Source: Acetobacteraceae bacterium
GTDB taxonomy: Bacteria; Pseudomonadota; Alphaproteobacteria; Acetobacterales; Acetobacteraceae
Direction of reading: 5' to 3'
Assembly (NCBI GenBank): GCA_025356735.1
Contig: JANXRT010000187.1
Coordinates: forward strand, 1-27,187
DNA length: 27,187 bases
In this document: positions 6,846 to 13,958 of the stretch, piece after piece
Numbering within the stretch: the first letter of the stretch is position 1
Layout: every line of letters starts with the position of its first letter
Program-made: the position numbers and the translations under genes
The notes under the pieces: generated by a model
Database searches by the model: none
Told to the model about the DNA's origin: nothing
What the model saw: only the letters and a program-made list of their open reading frames with translations

Positions 6846-7760
6846 TCACCCTTCGCTCGCGAGGTGGAAGCTGCCATCCATCACCGCGACGCAGTGGCCG
6901 CCGACATGCACGCGCTCGACGACGCCATCCCGTTTATGGGCTCGCGCCAGCAGCAGACTCGGCCGTCCCATGTCGACACCCTGACCAACCCTCAGGGCAA
7001 GATCAAGGTCGGCGCCAGGCTGGAGTTGGGCCAGCAACGCCGTCATCGCCGCGGTGGCGCTGCCGGTCGCCGGGTCTTCGGTCATCCGCGGCATGAACAT
7101 GCGCGCCTGCACGTCGCGGCTGGCGTCACCCTCGACGTCGCGGGTGTAGGCGTAGATGGAGTTCGCACCATCGAGCGGCAGCAGCCTGTCATAGCCGGAT
7201 CGAACCGGCCCGGCCCGGCGCAACGCATCTCGGGACGCGAGCTCGACCACCAGGAACGGCAGCCCGACCGAGACGACCTGCGGGAAATGGTTGCCGATCG
7301 CGATGTCTCGTTGTTCCAGCGAAAGGCACGCGGCCACCTGCCCGGGATCAGGCTGTGCCAATCGCGATAGGCGTTCGGGCGCGACCAGCTCGGCTCCGGC
7401 CACCCCGCCATTTTCGGTCATCAGCCGGATTGGAACGAGGCCGGCCGCCTCCTCGAAGACGAACCGGTCGGGAACCGTTTGCCTGGTCGCGGCGGCTTGT
7501 TTGGCAAGCGCGAAGGCAGTGCCGACATTGGGGTGGCCGGCGAAAGGAAGTTCGTTGCCGGGGGTGAAGATGCGCACCCATGCGGTGTGGACGGAGTCGC
7601 GCGGCGGCAGCACGAACGTGGTTTCCGAGTAGTTGAACTCGATGGCGATCGCCTGCATCTGCGCCGTCGATAGCCCGGCCGCGTCCAGCACCACGGCGAG
7701 CGGATTGCCGCCGAAAATGCGGTCCGTGAACACATCGACGGTGGCGTAGCGACGTTGCAC
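6846..7760 (-). CDS. PhzF family isomerase/epimerase-like protein
   Basis: A 304-residue PhzF-fold protein. It starts with GTG at 7760, supported by GGGAGG six bases upstream. The N-terminal block TVDVFTDRIFGGNPLAVVLD and the catalytic Glu in EFNYSETTFV (residue 46) are conserved. FTPGNELPFAGHPNVGTAFA and the second-domain block MTEDPATGSATAAM are the other family signatures. PhzF itself is an isomerase of phenazine synthesis, but most family members, including this one with no phenazine genes nearby, have unknown substrates. It is the last gene of a minus-strand group after epmA and the lipoprotein gene (15-base gap), so co-transcription is likely. Confidence 0.88.
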   Translation of the reverse strand: MQRRYATVDVFTDRIFGGNPLAVVLDAAGLSTAQMQAIAIEFNYSETTFVLPPRDSVHTAWVRIFTPGNELPFAGHPNVGTAFALAKQAAATRQTVPDRFVFEEAAGLVPIRLMTENGGVAGAELVAPERLSRLAQPDPGQVAACLSLEQRDIAIGNHFPQVVSVGLPFLVVELASRDALRRAGPVRSGYDRLLPLDGANSIYAYTRDVEGDASRDVQARMFMPRMTEDPATGSATAAMTALLAQLQPGADLDLALRVGQGVDMGRPSLLLARAHKRDGVVERVHVGGHCVAVMDGSFHLASEG

Positions 7761-7775
7761 TCAAAGCCTCCCGTC

Positions 7776-8165
7776 TCAGCAGGCGTTGCCCCGCAGCGTG
7801 AAGGACCGCACGCGGTTGGCGACCAGTTCGAACGTCGTCTCGCAGTCTCGCTCGACCGCCTGCGGCGGCAGGCCGCCATAGCCGTAGGGGCCGCCATAGC
7901 CGTAGGGGCCGAACGGTGGGCCGTAGCCTGGAAATCCGGGGCTGCCGGGAATGATGTCGACACGGCGGTCGCTGTAGGCCAGGAACTTGACCCCGCCGCT
8001 CTCGATGCTGCGGACCGGCACGCCGACCGCGGCGATCAGCTCCGGCTCGGTGCGGCCGATGAACTGAGTGAGGTAGGTGGACCGGCTAACCCCCGGCTCG
8101 CAGCCGGCCACCACCAGCAGGATACCGGCAGGCAGGATGCGACGCAGGATGACAGCTATCGACAT
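7776..8165 (-). CDS. Small lipoprotein with Gly/Tyr/Pro-rich repeat
   Basis: A 129-residue protein with a lipoprotein signal: MSIAVILRRILPAGILLVVA followed by GC, lipobox VVAGC with the lipidated Cys at residue 22. The next part, GVSRSTYLTQFIGRTEPELI and AAVGVPVRSIESGGVKFLAY, resembles the start of SmpA/OmlA-like small lipoproteins that bind outer-membrane assembly partners. A low-complexity segment PFGPYGYGGPYGYGG follows, then VERDCETTFELVANRV and a final Cys, so two cysteines may pair. GAGAG precedes the ATG at 8165. It lies 10 bases after epmA and 15 before the phzF-like gene. Function is unknown; an envelope role is inferred from the lipobox only. Confidence 0.75.
   Translation of the reverse strand: MSIAVILRRILPAGILLVVAGCEPGVSRSTYLTQFIGRTEPELIAAVGVPVRSIESGGVKFLAYSDRRVDIIPGSPGFPGYGPPFGPYGYGGPYGYGGLPPQAVERDCETTFELVANRVRSFTLRGNAC
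7873..7908. repeat. Two perfect 18-bp tandem repeats inside the lipoprotein gene
   Basis: CCGCCATAGCCGTAGGGG occurs twice in a row (7873-7890 and 7891-7908). On the minus strand it encodes PYGYGG twice. An in-frame 18-base unit can gain or lose copies without breaking the gene, so copy number may vary between strains. Confidence 0.95.
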
Positions 8166-8175
8166 GTCTCTCGTA

Positions 8176-9174
8176 TCACCGTGGTTCTGCCAGCCATAGC
8201 ACGTCCTGAATACGATGCACGCCGGCAGCGATCATCGCCAGCCGGTCGAAGCCGATCGCGATGCCGGCACAGGGCGGCATGCCGCACTCCAGCGCGCGGA
8301 GGAAATCCTCGTCCAGCTTCCAGTCGAGCGGTGGACCGGCGCCGTACAAACCATGCCGCCGGGCACGGTCGGCCATGAACCGCGCCCGCTGCTCGGCGGC
8401 GTCGGTAAGCTCGACGAAGGCGTTCCCCAGCTCAATGCCACAAATAAACAGCTCAAAACGCTCGGCGACGCGCGGGTCGGCGGGATCGCGCCGGGCCAGC
8501 GCCGCCTGCGCCGTCGGCCAGTGGGTGAGGAACGTCGGATGGTCGCGACCAAGCTCCGGCTCGATCCTGTCCAGCAACAGCCGGAAGAACAAATCCTCCC
8601 AATCCTCGCCATGCCGCAGCCGCACCCCGGCCGCGGCGGCCAGCGCTGGGGCGTCGTCCGCCGTCGCCAGCAGGTCGGCGCCGACATGGCGGCGAAACGC
8701 TTCGGCCACGGTCAGGCGGTCAAACCGGGACAGGTCGGTGGTGACGCCGCGGCAGCTCACCATCGGCGGCAGCACGGCACGCAGATACCTCTGGGTCGTA
8801 TCCATAAGCGCCGCCATCGAGGCGCCTGGCTGATACCACTCCAGCATCGAGAATTCCGCCGAGTGCAGCGGGCTCGCCGCATCGTCGCGCCATACCCGGG
8901 CGATCTGGAAAATAGGTCCGGCGCCGGCCACCAGAAGCCGCTTCATGGCGAATTCGGGCGAGGTGTGCAGCCATAGCGGTTTTTCTCCGTGCTCGACCCG
9001 GAACGGCCGCAGATGCACCTCTTCCCCCGGTGCCGCCACCGCGTAAGGGGTTTCGACCTCCATGAAGCCGCGGCTGAAGAAGAAGGCGCGCGTTGCGGCC
9101 ATCAGCTTCTGGCGGCGGCGCAGGGCGGGCAATCTGGCTGCCAGGTCATCTGGGTGCCAATTTGGTTGCAACAT
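8176..9174 (-). CDS. epmA: EF-P lysine aminoacylase EpmA (GenX/PoxA)
   Basis: A 332-residue class II lysyl-tRNA-synthetase paralogue that lacks the N-terminal anticodon-binding domain; E. coli EpmA is 325 residues. It starts MLQPNWHPDDLAARL, then RAFFFSRGFMEVETPYAV. Motif 2 is seen in IFQIARVWRDDAASPLHSAE with FSMLEW, and motif 3 in CAGIAIGFDRLAMI near the C-terminus. EpmA joins (R)-beta-lysine to elongation factor P, which then relieves ribosome stalling at proline runs. EF-P and EpmB genes are not in this window. The gene is 42 bases downstream of the MFS transporter gene and is followed by the lipoprotein gene. Confidence 0.92.
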   Translation of the reverse strand: MLQPNWHPDDLAARLPALRRRQKLMAATRAFFFSRGFMEVETPYAVAAPGEEVHLRPFRVEHGEKPLWLHTSPEFAMKRLLVAGAGPIFQIARVWRDDAASPLHSAEFSMLEWYQPGASMAALMDTTQRYLRAVLPPMVSCRGVTTDLSRFDRLTVAEAFRRHVGADLLATADDAPALAAAAGVRLRHGEDWEDLFFRLLLDRIEPELGRDHPTFLTHWPTAQAALARRDPADPRVAERFELFICGIELGNAFVELTDAAEQRARFMADRARRHGLYGAGPPLDWKLDEDFLRALECGMPPCAGIAIGFDRLAMIAAGVHRIQDVLWLAEPR

Positions 9175-9216
9175 GAAAAGCTTAACCTTTGAGAACCAAT
9201 CCTTAAGCCAGATGCG

Positions 9217-10401
9217 TCACTCCGGCCGGCGGCGAACAAGCCGCGTCAGCCATAGCGTGAGCAGCCCCACCGCGGCGGCGTCGATGGCAAAACCAACGCG
9301 ATAGCCAAACGCCGCGATCGCGCCGCCGAAGGCCAGCGCACCCAGGCTCGAGCCCAGGAACAGCATGAACACGAACAACGATACCGCGGTGGCGCGCGCC
9401 TCGGGCAGCAACTCGCTGGCGCGGGTCTGAAGCACCGGATGCAGCATGAAGTAGCCGAGCCCCAGCATCGCCTCGATGGCAACAAAGGCGAACTTCTGCC
9501 GCACGACGCTGGTGGCCACAAGGCCAAGCACGATCAGGCCGCCGCCGCAGCCAACAAGGCCGGCCTCGCCCAATGCCGGCACGAGGCGGGACGCCGCCCT
9601 CGTATAGGCCAGTGCGCCAAGGCCAAAGCATGACAGAACCAGCCCGACCGCCGCGAACGATAATCCGAACTCCTGATGCAGGAAGGGGGCGATGAACGGG
9701 AACACACCGATCATCACGGCCCCTTCCACCAGGGCGGCGAGCAACAGCAACCGGGCGTTGGTGCTACGGGCCAGACGCAGGTAATGGGTCGGGTTGAAGG
9801 TCTTCGTACCGACCGCGTCGGGAAGGCCGCGCATCGCCACGAACAGCAGCGCGGCGACGACCACCGAAATCGACGACAGCAGCAGGAACACGCCGCGCCA
9901 GCCGATGAATTCGCCGAATAGCCCGCCCACCGGGCCGGCCAGGATCTGAGCCAGCACGATGCCGATGAGAAACCTCGAGATCGCCAGGTTGCGACGCTCA
10001 TAGGGCACGGCATCGCCGATATAGGCCAGGCAGACCGGGATCAGCCCGGCGCTCGCCGCTCCGGCCAGAATGCGCATCCCGATCAGCATCGGCAGGCCGG
10101 ATGCGAGCGCACAGGCGCCGGTGAACACCGCATAACCGCACAGTGCGCCAAGCATCAGCCGCAGCTTGCCGACGCGATCGCCGACCGGCCCCAGCACCAG
10201 CTGGCTGAAACCGTAGGCCAGGGTGAACGCCGCGACGACGATCGAAGACGCGGCCACCGTGACCTTGAAGTCCTGCGAAATCACGGCGAGCAGCGGATCG
10301 ATCACCCGGGCTCCGGCCGACGACAGAAAGCCGGCCGCGGCGAGCAGACCGATCGGTAGCGCCTGCCTTACCGCCGGATCAGGCGCATTCGGATCGTTCA
10401 T
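9217..10401 (-). CDS. MFS transporter (drug:H+ antiporter type, DHA1-like)
   Basis: A 394-residue protein of about 12 membrane segments, starting MNDPNAPDPAVRQALPIGLL. Family signs are the TM2-3 loop LGPVGDRVGKLRLML (motif A, GxxxDRxGR/K type) and, in TM5, the G-x-x-x-GP-x-x-G-G antiporter motif in IVLAQILAGPVGGLFGEF. This pattern belongs to export-type MFS proteins; the substrate cannot be told from sequence. A TTG at 10437 would add 12 residues (RIIRALAHNRC and so on), but these come from a repeated upstream sequence, so 10401 is preferred. It is the first gene of the minus-strand group with epmA. The upstream region has direct repeats that may be an operator. Confidence 0.85.
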   Translation of the reverse strand: MNDPNAPDPAVRQALPIGLLAAAGFLSSAGARVIDPLLAVISQDFKVTVAASSIVVAAFTLAYGFSQLVLGPVGDRVGKLRLMLGALCGYAVFTGACALASGLPMLIGMRILAGAASAGLIPVCLAYIGDAVPYERRNLAISRFLIGIVLAQILAGPVGGLFGEFIGWRGVFLLLSSISVVVAALLFVAMRGLPDAVGTKTFNPTHYLRLARSTNARLLLLAALVEGAVMIGVFPFIAPFLHQEFGLSFAAVGLVLSCFGLGALAYTRAASRLVPALGEAGLVGCGGGLIVLGLVATSVVRQKFAFVAIEAMLGLGYFMLHPVLQTRASELLPEARATAVSLFVFMLFLGSSLGALAFGGAIAAFGYRVGFAIDAAAVGLLTLWLTRLVRRRPE

Positions 10402-10408
10402 GCATCGG

Positions 10409-10461
10409 TTATGCGCAAGCGCACGGATTATGCGCAAGCTTCCTGTAGATATTCAGAATAT
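10409..10461. promoter_or_regulatory. Direct repeats and palindrome upstream of the MFS gene
   Basis: TTATGCGCAAGC occurs twice, at 10409-10420 and 10428-10439, 19 bases apart and identical over 12 bases. A 13-base palindrome, ATATTC-A-GAATAT, lies at 10449-10461. The surrounding stretch to 10500 is strongly AT-rich compared with the window. Together these look like a regulated promoter for the minus-strand MFS gene. No regulator gene is next to it. Confidence 0.45.
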
Positions 10462-10515
10462 TTGACTAATCTTTAACGTATTATTAACGATAATTGGACG
10501 GAACGACAGTGTCGC

Positions 10516-10896
10516 TCAGTCCGGCCCGTCCTCAGTTTCGTTCTCCTGCTCCTGAGCTTGTTCCTCGTGCCGCAGTTCCTGACGCGTCATCGGTGTCTGC
10601 CTGGTTTCGCCCTGATCGGTCATCCGTCCGGGCGCCTCGCCATAATTGTCCTGGATCGCCGCCTCCTCCACCACCACGCCCGGCATCTTCTCGTCCAACG
10701 TCATAGGGTTGGGCAGCAATCCGGCGCCGGCACTTTCCTCCATGCCGATCAGGGTCTCCGCACGTTCCCGGAACTCCTTCTCCTGACCGGCTGGGCTGCC
10801 GTCTTCCTGCCACAGCTGCCGGGCTCGATCCTGGATTCGCGCAGCGCGTTCCGGTGAGTCTTCAAGCGGATTGGCTTCGGTCGGGTGGTCGGACAT
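10516..10896 (-). CDS. DUF2934 domain-containing protein
   Basis: A 126-residue, very acidic and hydrophilic protein starting MSDHPTEANPLEDSP. The DUF2934 motif is at about residues 16-46: ERAARIQDRARQLWQEDGSP, then AGQEKEFRERAE. The motif is common in small soluble proteins of rhizobia and acetic acid bacteria. The remainder is low-complexity with many Glu/Gln (EEQAQEQENETEDG at the end), probably disordered. The ATG at 10896 is backed by a strong GGAGGAA site at -5 to -11. No function is known for the family. The gene stands alone; the gap of 193 bases to the peroxidase gene on the other side holds both promoters. Confidence 0.85.
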   Translation of the reverse strand: MSDHPTEANPLEDSPERAARIQDRARQLWQEDGSPAGQEKEFRERAETLIGMEESAGAGLLPNPMTLDEKMPGVVVEEAAIQDNYGEAPGRMTDQGETRQTPMTRQELRHEEQAQEQENETEDGPD

Positions 10897-11089
10897 CAAG
10901 TTCCTCCAGGCTGCTGATAGGCGGATGCCAAGGCTGAATGCCGCGCATGGGATCCGGTTGCCTAACCGGGTGATGGAGGTTGTGGACGCGAGGTCCGCCG
11001 GGCAATTTTAAGCGTTCGTTAACACTTCGCGCCGATAATTAGCCGGATTTGGCGCGCAGGCGGTCGAACAACAGCTCGGCGGGCTGCGC

Positions 11090-12157
11090 ATGGCAGGAAC
11101 GAGACATGGCTTGGACCGGTGGATGCCGCGCTCGCTCCTGACGATCTTGCTTGCCGTCGGAAGCCTTTTCGCGGCCGCAGCAGAACCCGGCCGAGCCGAA
11201 ATGCCGCCCTCGCCGACGCCGAACCTTGACGACTGGCGATCCGCCTACCAGCGTCCCGAAACCATCCCGTTTCCCGCCAGCAATCCTTACAGCGCCGCAA
11301 AGGCTGCCCTTGGCCGGGCGCTGTTTTTCGATCCGGCGCTGTCGGGCGATGGCACCCATTCCTGTGCCACTTGCCACCAGCCGGGACTATCCTGGGGCGA
11401 CGGGCTGGCGCGTGCCGTCGGCATCGGTGGCAACCGGCTCGCGCTGCGATCGCCCACCTTGATCAACGTCGCCTGGACCGACGCGGGCGGCTGGGACGGC
11501 AAATTCGACACGATCGAGAGCGTCGCCTTCGCCGCCATTCTGGGCCACGGCAACATGAGCCAGACGGAACCGCGGCTGCTGGAGCGGCTGAATGCCATAC
11601 CGGGCTACGTCGAGGCCTTCCAGCAAAGCTTTTTTGGCCTGGCGATCAGCCGGAACACCGTGGAACTGGCGCTGGCAACGTTCGAGCGGACCCTCGTCTC
11701 GCCGGCAACGCCGTTCGACCGCTGGGTCGCCGGCGACGAGGCGGCGATCAGCGCGCGCGCAAAAGCCGGGTTCGAGGTCTTTCGCGGTCGCGGCCATTGC
11801 GCCGACTGCCACGCCAGCTGGAATTTCACCGAGGGTGCTTTCTTCGATATCGGGCTTGCCGACGCGGACATCGGCCGTGGCCGGTTGTTCCCGAATTCGG
11901 TGGCGCTGCGACACGCCTTCAAGGTGCCGACCTTGCGCGATGTCGCCCGCCGCGCGCCCTACATGCATGACGGCTCGTTCCTTACCCTCTCGGCGGTGGT
12001 CGACTTCTACGATGGCGCCGGCATCGACCGGCCCAGCCGGTCACCGCTGATCCGCAAGCTCGGGCTCAGCGCACGCGAAAAGCACGACCTGATTGAGTTT
12101 CTGGCCACGCTGACCGGCGATCCGGTGCCGTTCCCAGTACCCGTGTTGCCGCGTTGA
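11090..12157 (+). CDS. Di-heme cytochrome c peroxidase, MauG/CcpA family
   Basis: A 355-residue exported protein. The signal peptide covers residues 13-37 (SLLTILLAVGSLFAAAA, cleavage near GRAE). Two c-type heme sites are visible: CATCH at residues 92-96 and CADCH at 237-241. RSPTLINVAW, GWDGKFD and the C-terminal FKVPTLRDVARRAPYMHDGS are standard for the family, with the distal Met/Tyr ligand region in PYMHDG. Such proteins reduce hydrogen peroxide in the periplasm or, like MauG, oxidise a partner protein. An in-frame ATG at 11123 gives a more compact signal peptide and cannot be excluded; neither start has a good ribosome binding site. The nearby membrane protein and cupredoxin genes suggest an electron-transfer set. 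Confidence 0.88.
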   Translation: MAGTRHGLDRWMPRSLLTILLAVGSLFAAAAEPGRAEMPPSPTPNLDDWRSAYQRPETIPFPASNPYSAAKAALGRALFFDPALSGDGTHSCATCHQPGLSWGDGLARAVGIGGNRLALRSPTLINVAWTDAGGWDGKFDTIESVAFAAILGHGNMSQTEPRLLERLNAIPGYVEAFQQSFFGLAISRNTVELALATFERTLVSPATPFDRWVAGDEAAISARAKAGFEVFRGRGHCADCHASWNFTEGAFFDIGLADADIGRGRLFPNSVALRHAFKVPTLRDVARRAPYMHDGSFLTLSAVVDFYDGAGIDRPSRSPLIRKLGLSAREKHDLIEFLATLTGDPVPFPVPVLPR

Positions 12158-12189
12158 GGTATTCGCCGCATTCCGTGGCAGCGACGCGG

Positions 12190-12342
12190 CTACAGAAATG
12201 GGAACAACGTCGCCATCAAAGCGATGCCGACCATGACCAGTGCCGCGGCAAACCGTCGAACAACCGGCCGATGCTCGGCATCCGCGCCAGAAGCCGCGGC
12301 AGCGAGCCCCGAAAACGCACAGGCGGCACCGATCTGGGCCAT
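12190..12342 (-). CDS. Possible small membrane protein (50 residues)
   Basis: Between the peroxidase gene and the HVKWF membrane protein gene, the minus strand has a 50-codon frame starting MAQIGAACAFSGLAAAASGA and ending VRRFAAALVMVGIALMATLF-PFL. AGGTGA lies 6-11 bases before the ATG at 12342. The C-terminal 20 residues form a good single membrane helix preceded by RR, which would put the N-terminus outside or cleaved. No family is recognised. The frame could be chance in GC-rich DNA, but the ribosome binding site, the membrane segment and the lack of any other gene here make it worth listing. Confidence 0.4.
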   Translation of the reverse strand: MAQIGAACAFSGLAAAASGADAEHRPVVRRFAAALVMVGIALMATLFPFL

Positions 12343-12371
12343 CACGATCACCTTGTCTCTGTTTCCGATCT

Positions 12372-12410
12372 GTTTTTCAGTTATCCGACGATAACGTTAA
12401 TAAAACGTTG
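12372..12410 (+). promoter_or_regulatory. AT-rich candidate promoter before the HVKWF membrane protein
   Basis: This stretch (TTTTTCAGTTATCCGACGATAACGTTAATAAAACGTT and neighbours) is far more AT-rich than the rest and has AACGTT twice. It lies 30-70 bases before the GTG at 12442, the right distance for a promoter. No clear -35/-10 pair was picked out. Confidence 0.3.
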
Positions 12411-12441
12411 CAGCAACTTCTCCAATCTCCGATCTCGCGTC

Positions 12442-13461
12442 GTGCCGCCGAGACTTCCGGTCGGCATGATCTCTGCCCTGCTGGCGATGCATCCCGGCTC
12501 CGCCCTCGCGCACGTCAAATGGTTTTCGAAATACGATGTGCTGGCAACGCCGGCAGCGTTTGAAAAAATGTTGTCGGCGGCGTTCGGCCAGCTCGCCTTG
12601 CTGTCCATCCTGCTGCTCACCCTGGCTGCGATGATCGAGACTACCACCGTCGGACGGACCCTGCTCGCCGGCATCGATGACCTCACCGCTGCCCTGCGCG
12701 CGCGCATCGACGGCCTGCTGCGTGCGGCCACGGCCGCGTTCTTCATCGCGTTGTGGGCGCATGGCGGCATCATCCTGACACCTGAGCTGGCAACCACCGA
12801 CACGCGCATCGAATGGCTCCAGGCCGCGATCGCCCTCGGGATGCTGTGGCGCTCCACGATGGCCTTGTCCGGCCTCGGCATCGTCGGCCTGTTCGCCCTC
12901 GGCATCCGCGACTACGGGCTGTTCCACATGCTGGACTACCCGATCTTCCTGGGTCTCGCGGGCTATCTCGCGCTGTCCGGCTGGAATCTTCGCTGGATCG
13001 GGCGGCCGCCGGTGACTCTGCTGCGCTGGAGCGCCGGCATCACCCTGATGTGGGCATCGGTCGAGAAATGGGCGTATCCGGACTGGACCTTTCCGCTGCT
13101 CGTCCTGCACCCGAAACTCGCCATGGGGTACGACCCAGGCTTCTTCCTGACCGCTTCGGGCATGGTCGAGTTCGGCTGCGCCTTCGCCCTGATCTGGACG
13201 CCGCTAGTCCGCCGGCTGGCGGCGGTGGCACTGGTCTCGATCTTCACCAGCGCGATCGTTGAATTCGGCAAGATCGACGCCATCGGCCATCTGCCGATCA
13301 TCGCCGCCCTGCTAGCCTTCGTCGCCGAGACGGCAGTCAGCCCGGCAGGCCGGGTGGCGGCGATGCGCAGGCCGATTTATCTTGCGGCCTTCTACGTGCT
13401 ATGCCTGGCAGGCTTTATCACCGCCTATTACGGGCTGCATTCACTGCTTGCACGGGGCTAA
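12442..13461 (+). CDS. Multi-pass inner-membrane protein with HVKWF motif, uncharacterised
   Basis: About 339 residues with roughly 8 hydrophobic segments. The N-terminus, PVGMISALLAMHPGSALAHV then KWFSKYDV, looks like a signal or first helix ending just before the conserved HVKWF..YDV motif. Further conserved-looking blocks are LFHMLDYPIFLGLAGYLALS, TLMWASVEKWAYPDW with FPLL, and EFGKIDAIGHLPIIAALL. These resemble the DoxX-like quinone-linked membrane family in layout (helices with MWASxEKxAYP), but I cannot assign a named function. GTG 12442 or ATG 12466 are the plausible starts; the frame is open further upstream but that part is polar and overlaps a promoter-like region. Neighbours, a di-heme peroxidase and a cupredoxin, suggest a periplasmic redox role. 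Confidence 0.7.
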   Translation: MPPRLPVGMISALLAMHPGSALAHVKWFSKYDVLATPAAFEKMLSAAFGQLALLSILLLTLAAMIETTTVGRTLLAGIDDLTAALRARIDGLLRAATAAFFIALWAHGGIILTPELATTDTRIEWLQAAIALGMLWRSTMALSGLGIVGLFALGIRDYGLFHMLDYPIFLGLAGYLALSGWNLRWIGRPPVTLLRWSAGITLMWASVEKWAYPDWTFPLLVLHPKLAMGYDPGFFLTASGMVEFGCAFALIWTPLVRRLAAVALVSIFTSAIVEFGKIDAIGHLPIIAALLAFVAETAVSPAGRVAAMRRPIYLAAFYVLCLAGFITAYYGLHSLLARG

Positions 13462-13466
13462 CAAGC

Positions 13467-13808
13467 CTATCGCACGACGACGGCAAGACGCATCTTGGGG
13501 TGAATGCCGCACAGCACCGTGTAGCTGCCGAGTTCCGAAAAGACGATGTCGACCGTGGCGCCCGGCTTCTGCTCGCCGGAGTCGAAGCTGAACCGCGGCG
13601 ACCGGACATAGGCGTGGTGCAGCAGCGGACCGTCGTCGTTGAGGATGCGCAGCGCCTCGCCTGGCGCCAACTCAATGCTGCCGGGCTGAAACGCACGGTT
13701 CTTCTGCGTCGCCAGGACCGGTTCGGCGGCCATCGCCGCCATCCAGGCCGTTGAGCCGACGAGGATTGCGGCGGCGGCGATCTGAATTGCGCGCGCAAAG
13801 TGATTCAT
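13467..13808 (-). CDS. Cupredoxin (plastocyanin/pseudoazurin-like) periplasmic copper protein
   Basis: A 113-residue exported protein starting MNHFARAIQIAAAAILVGST, signal peptide to about AMA-AEP (residue 28). All type 1 copper ligands can be placed: His in GPLLHHAYV (64 or 65), Cys100, His103 and Met106 in VLCGIHPKM. The fold block AFQPGSIELAPGEALRILND is typical of small blue copper proteins. It should carry single electrons in the periplasm, possibly to the di-heme peroxidase encoded 1.3 kb away. GGAGGAA lies before the ATG at 13808, so this start is firm; the frame upstream to 13847 is ignored. It converges with the HVKWF gene with only 5 bases between stops. Confidence 0.85.
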   Translation of the reverse strand: MNHFARAIQIAAAAILVGSTAWMAAMAAEPVLATQKNRAFQPGSIELAPGEALRILNDDGPLLHHAYVRSPRFSFDSGEQKPGATVDIVFSELGSYTVLCGIHPKMRLAVVVR

Positions 13809-13958
13809 CTGGGTTCCTCCTTCGCTGCCGGCTAGCGTTCGATGCAACTCGCCCGTGGAAGGTTTTCCTCATGGGCGCAGGACATTAAGAAAGCGTTTCT
13901 GCCGCGATCTGAGGGTCCACTGTCGATTATGGGTCCCTTAATCCGGACCGCGTAGATC

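Noticed and set aside
10462..10494. Plus-strand sigma70-like promoter TTGACT with GATAAT
   Set aside because: Spacing of 21 bases is too long and no plus-strand gene begins downstream.
12154..12441. Extension of the HVKWF protein frame upstream
   Set aside because: Polar sequence without family match, overlapping a promoter-like AT-rich region.
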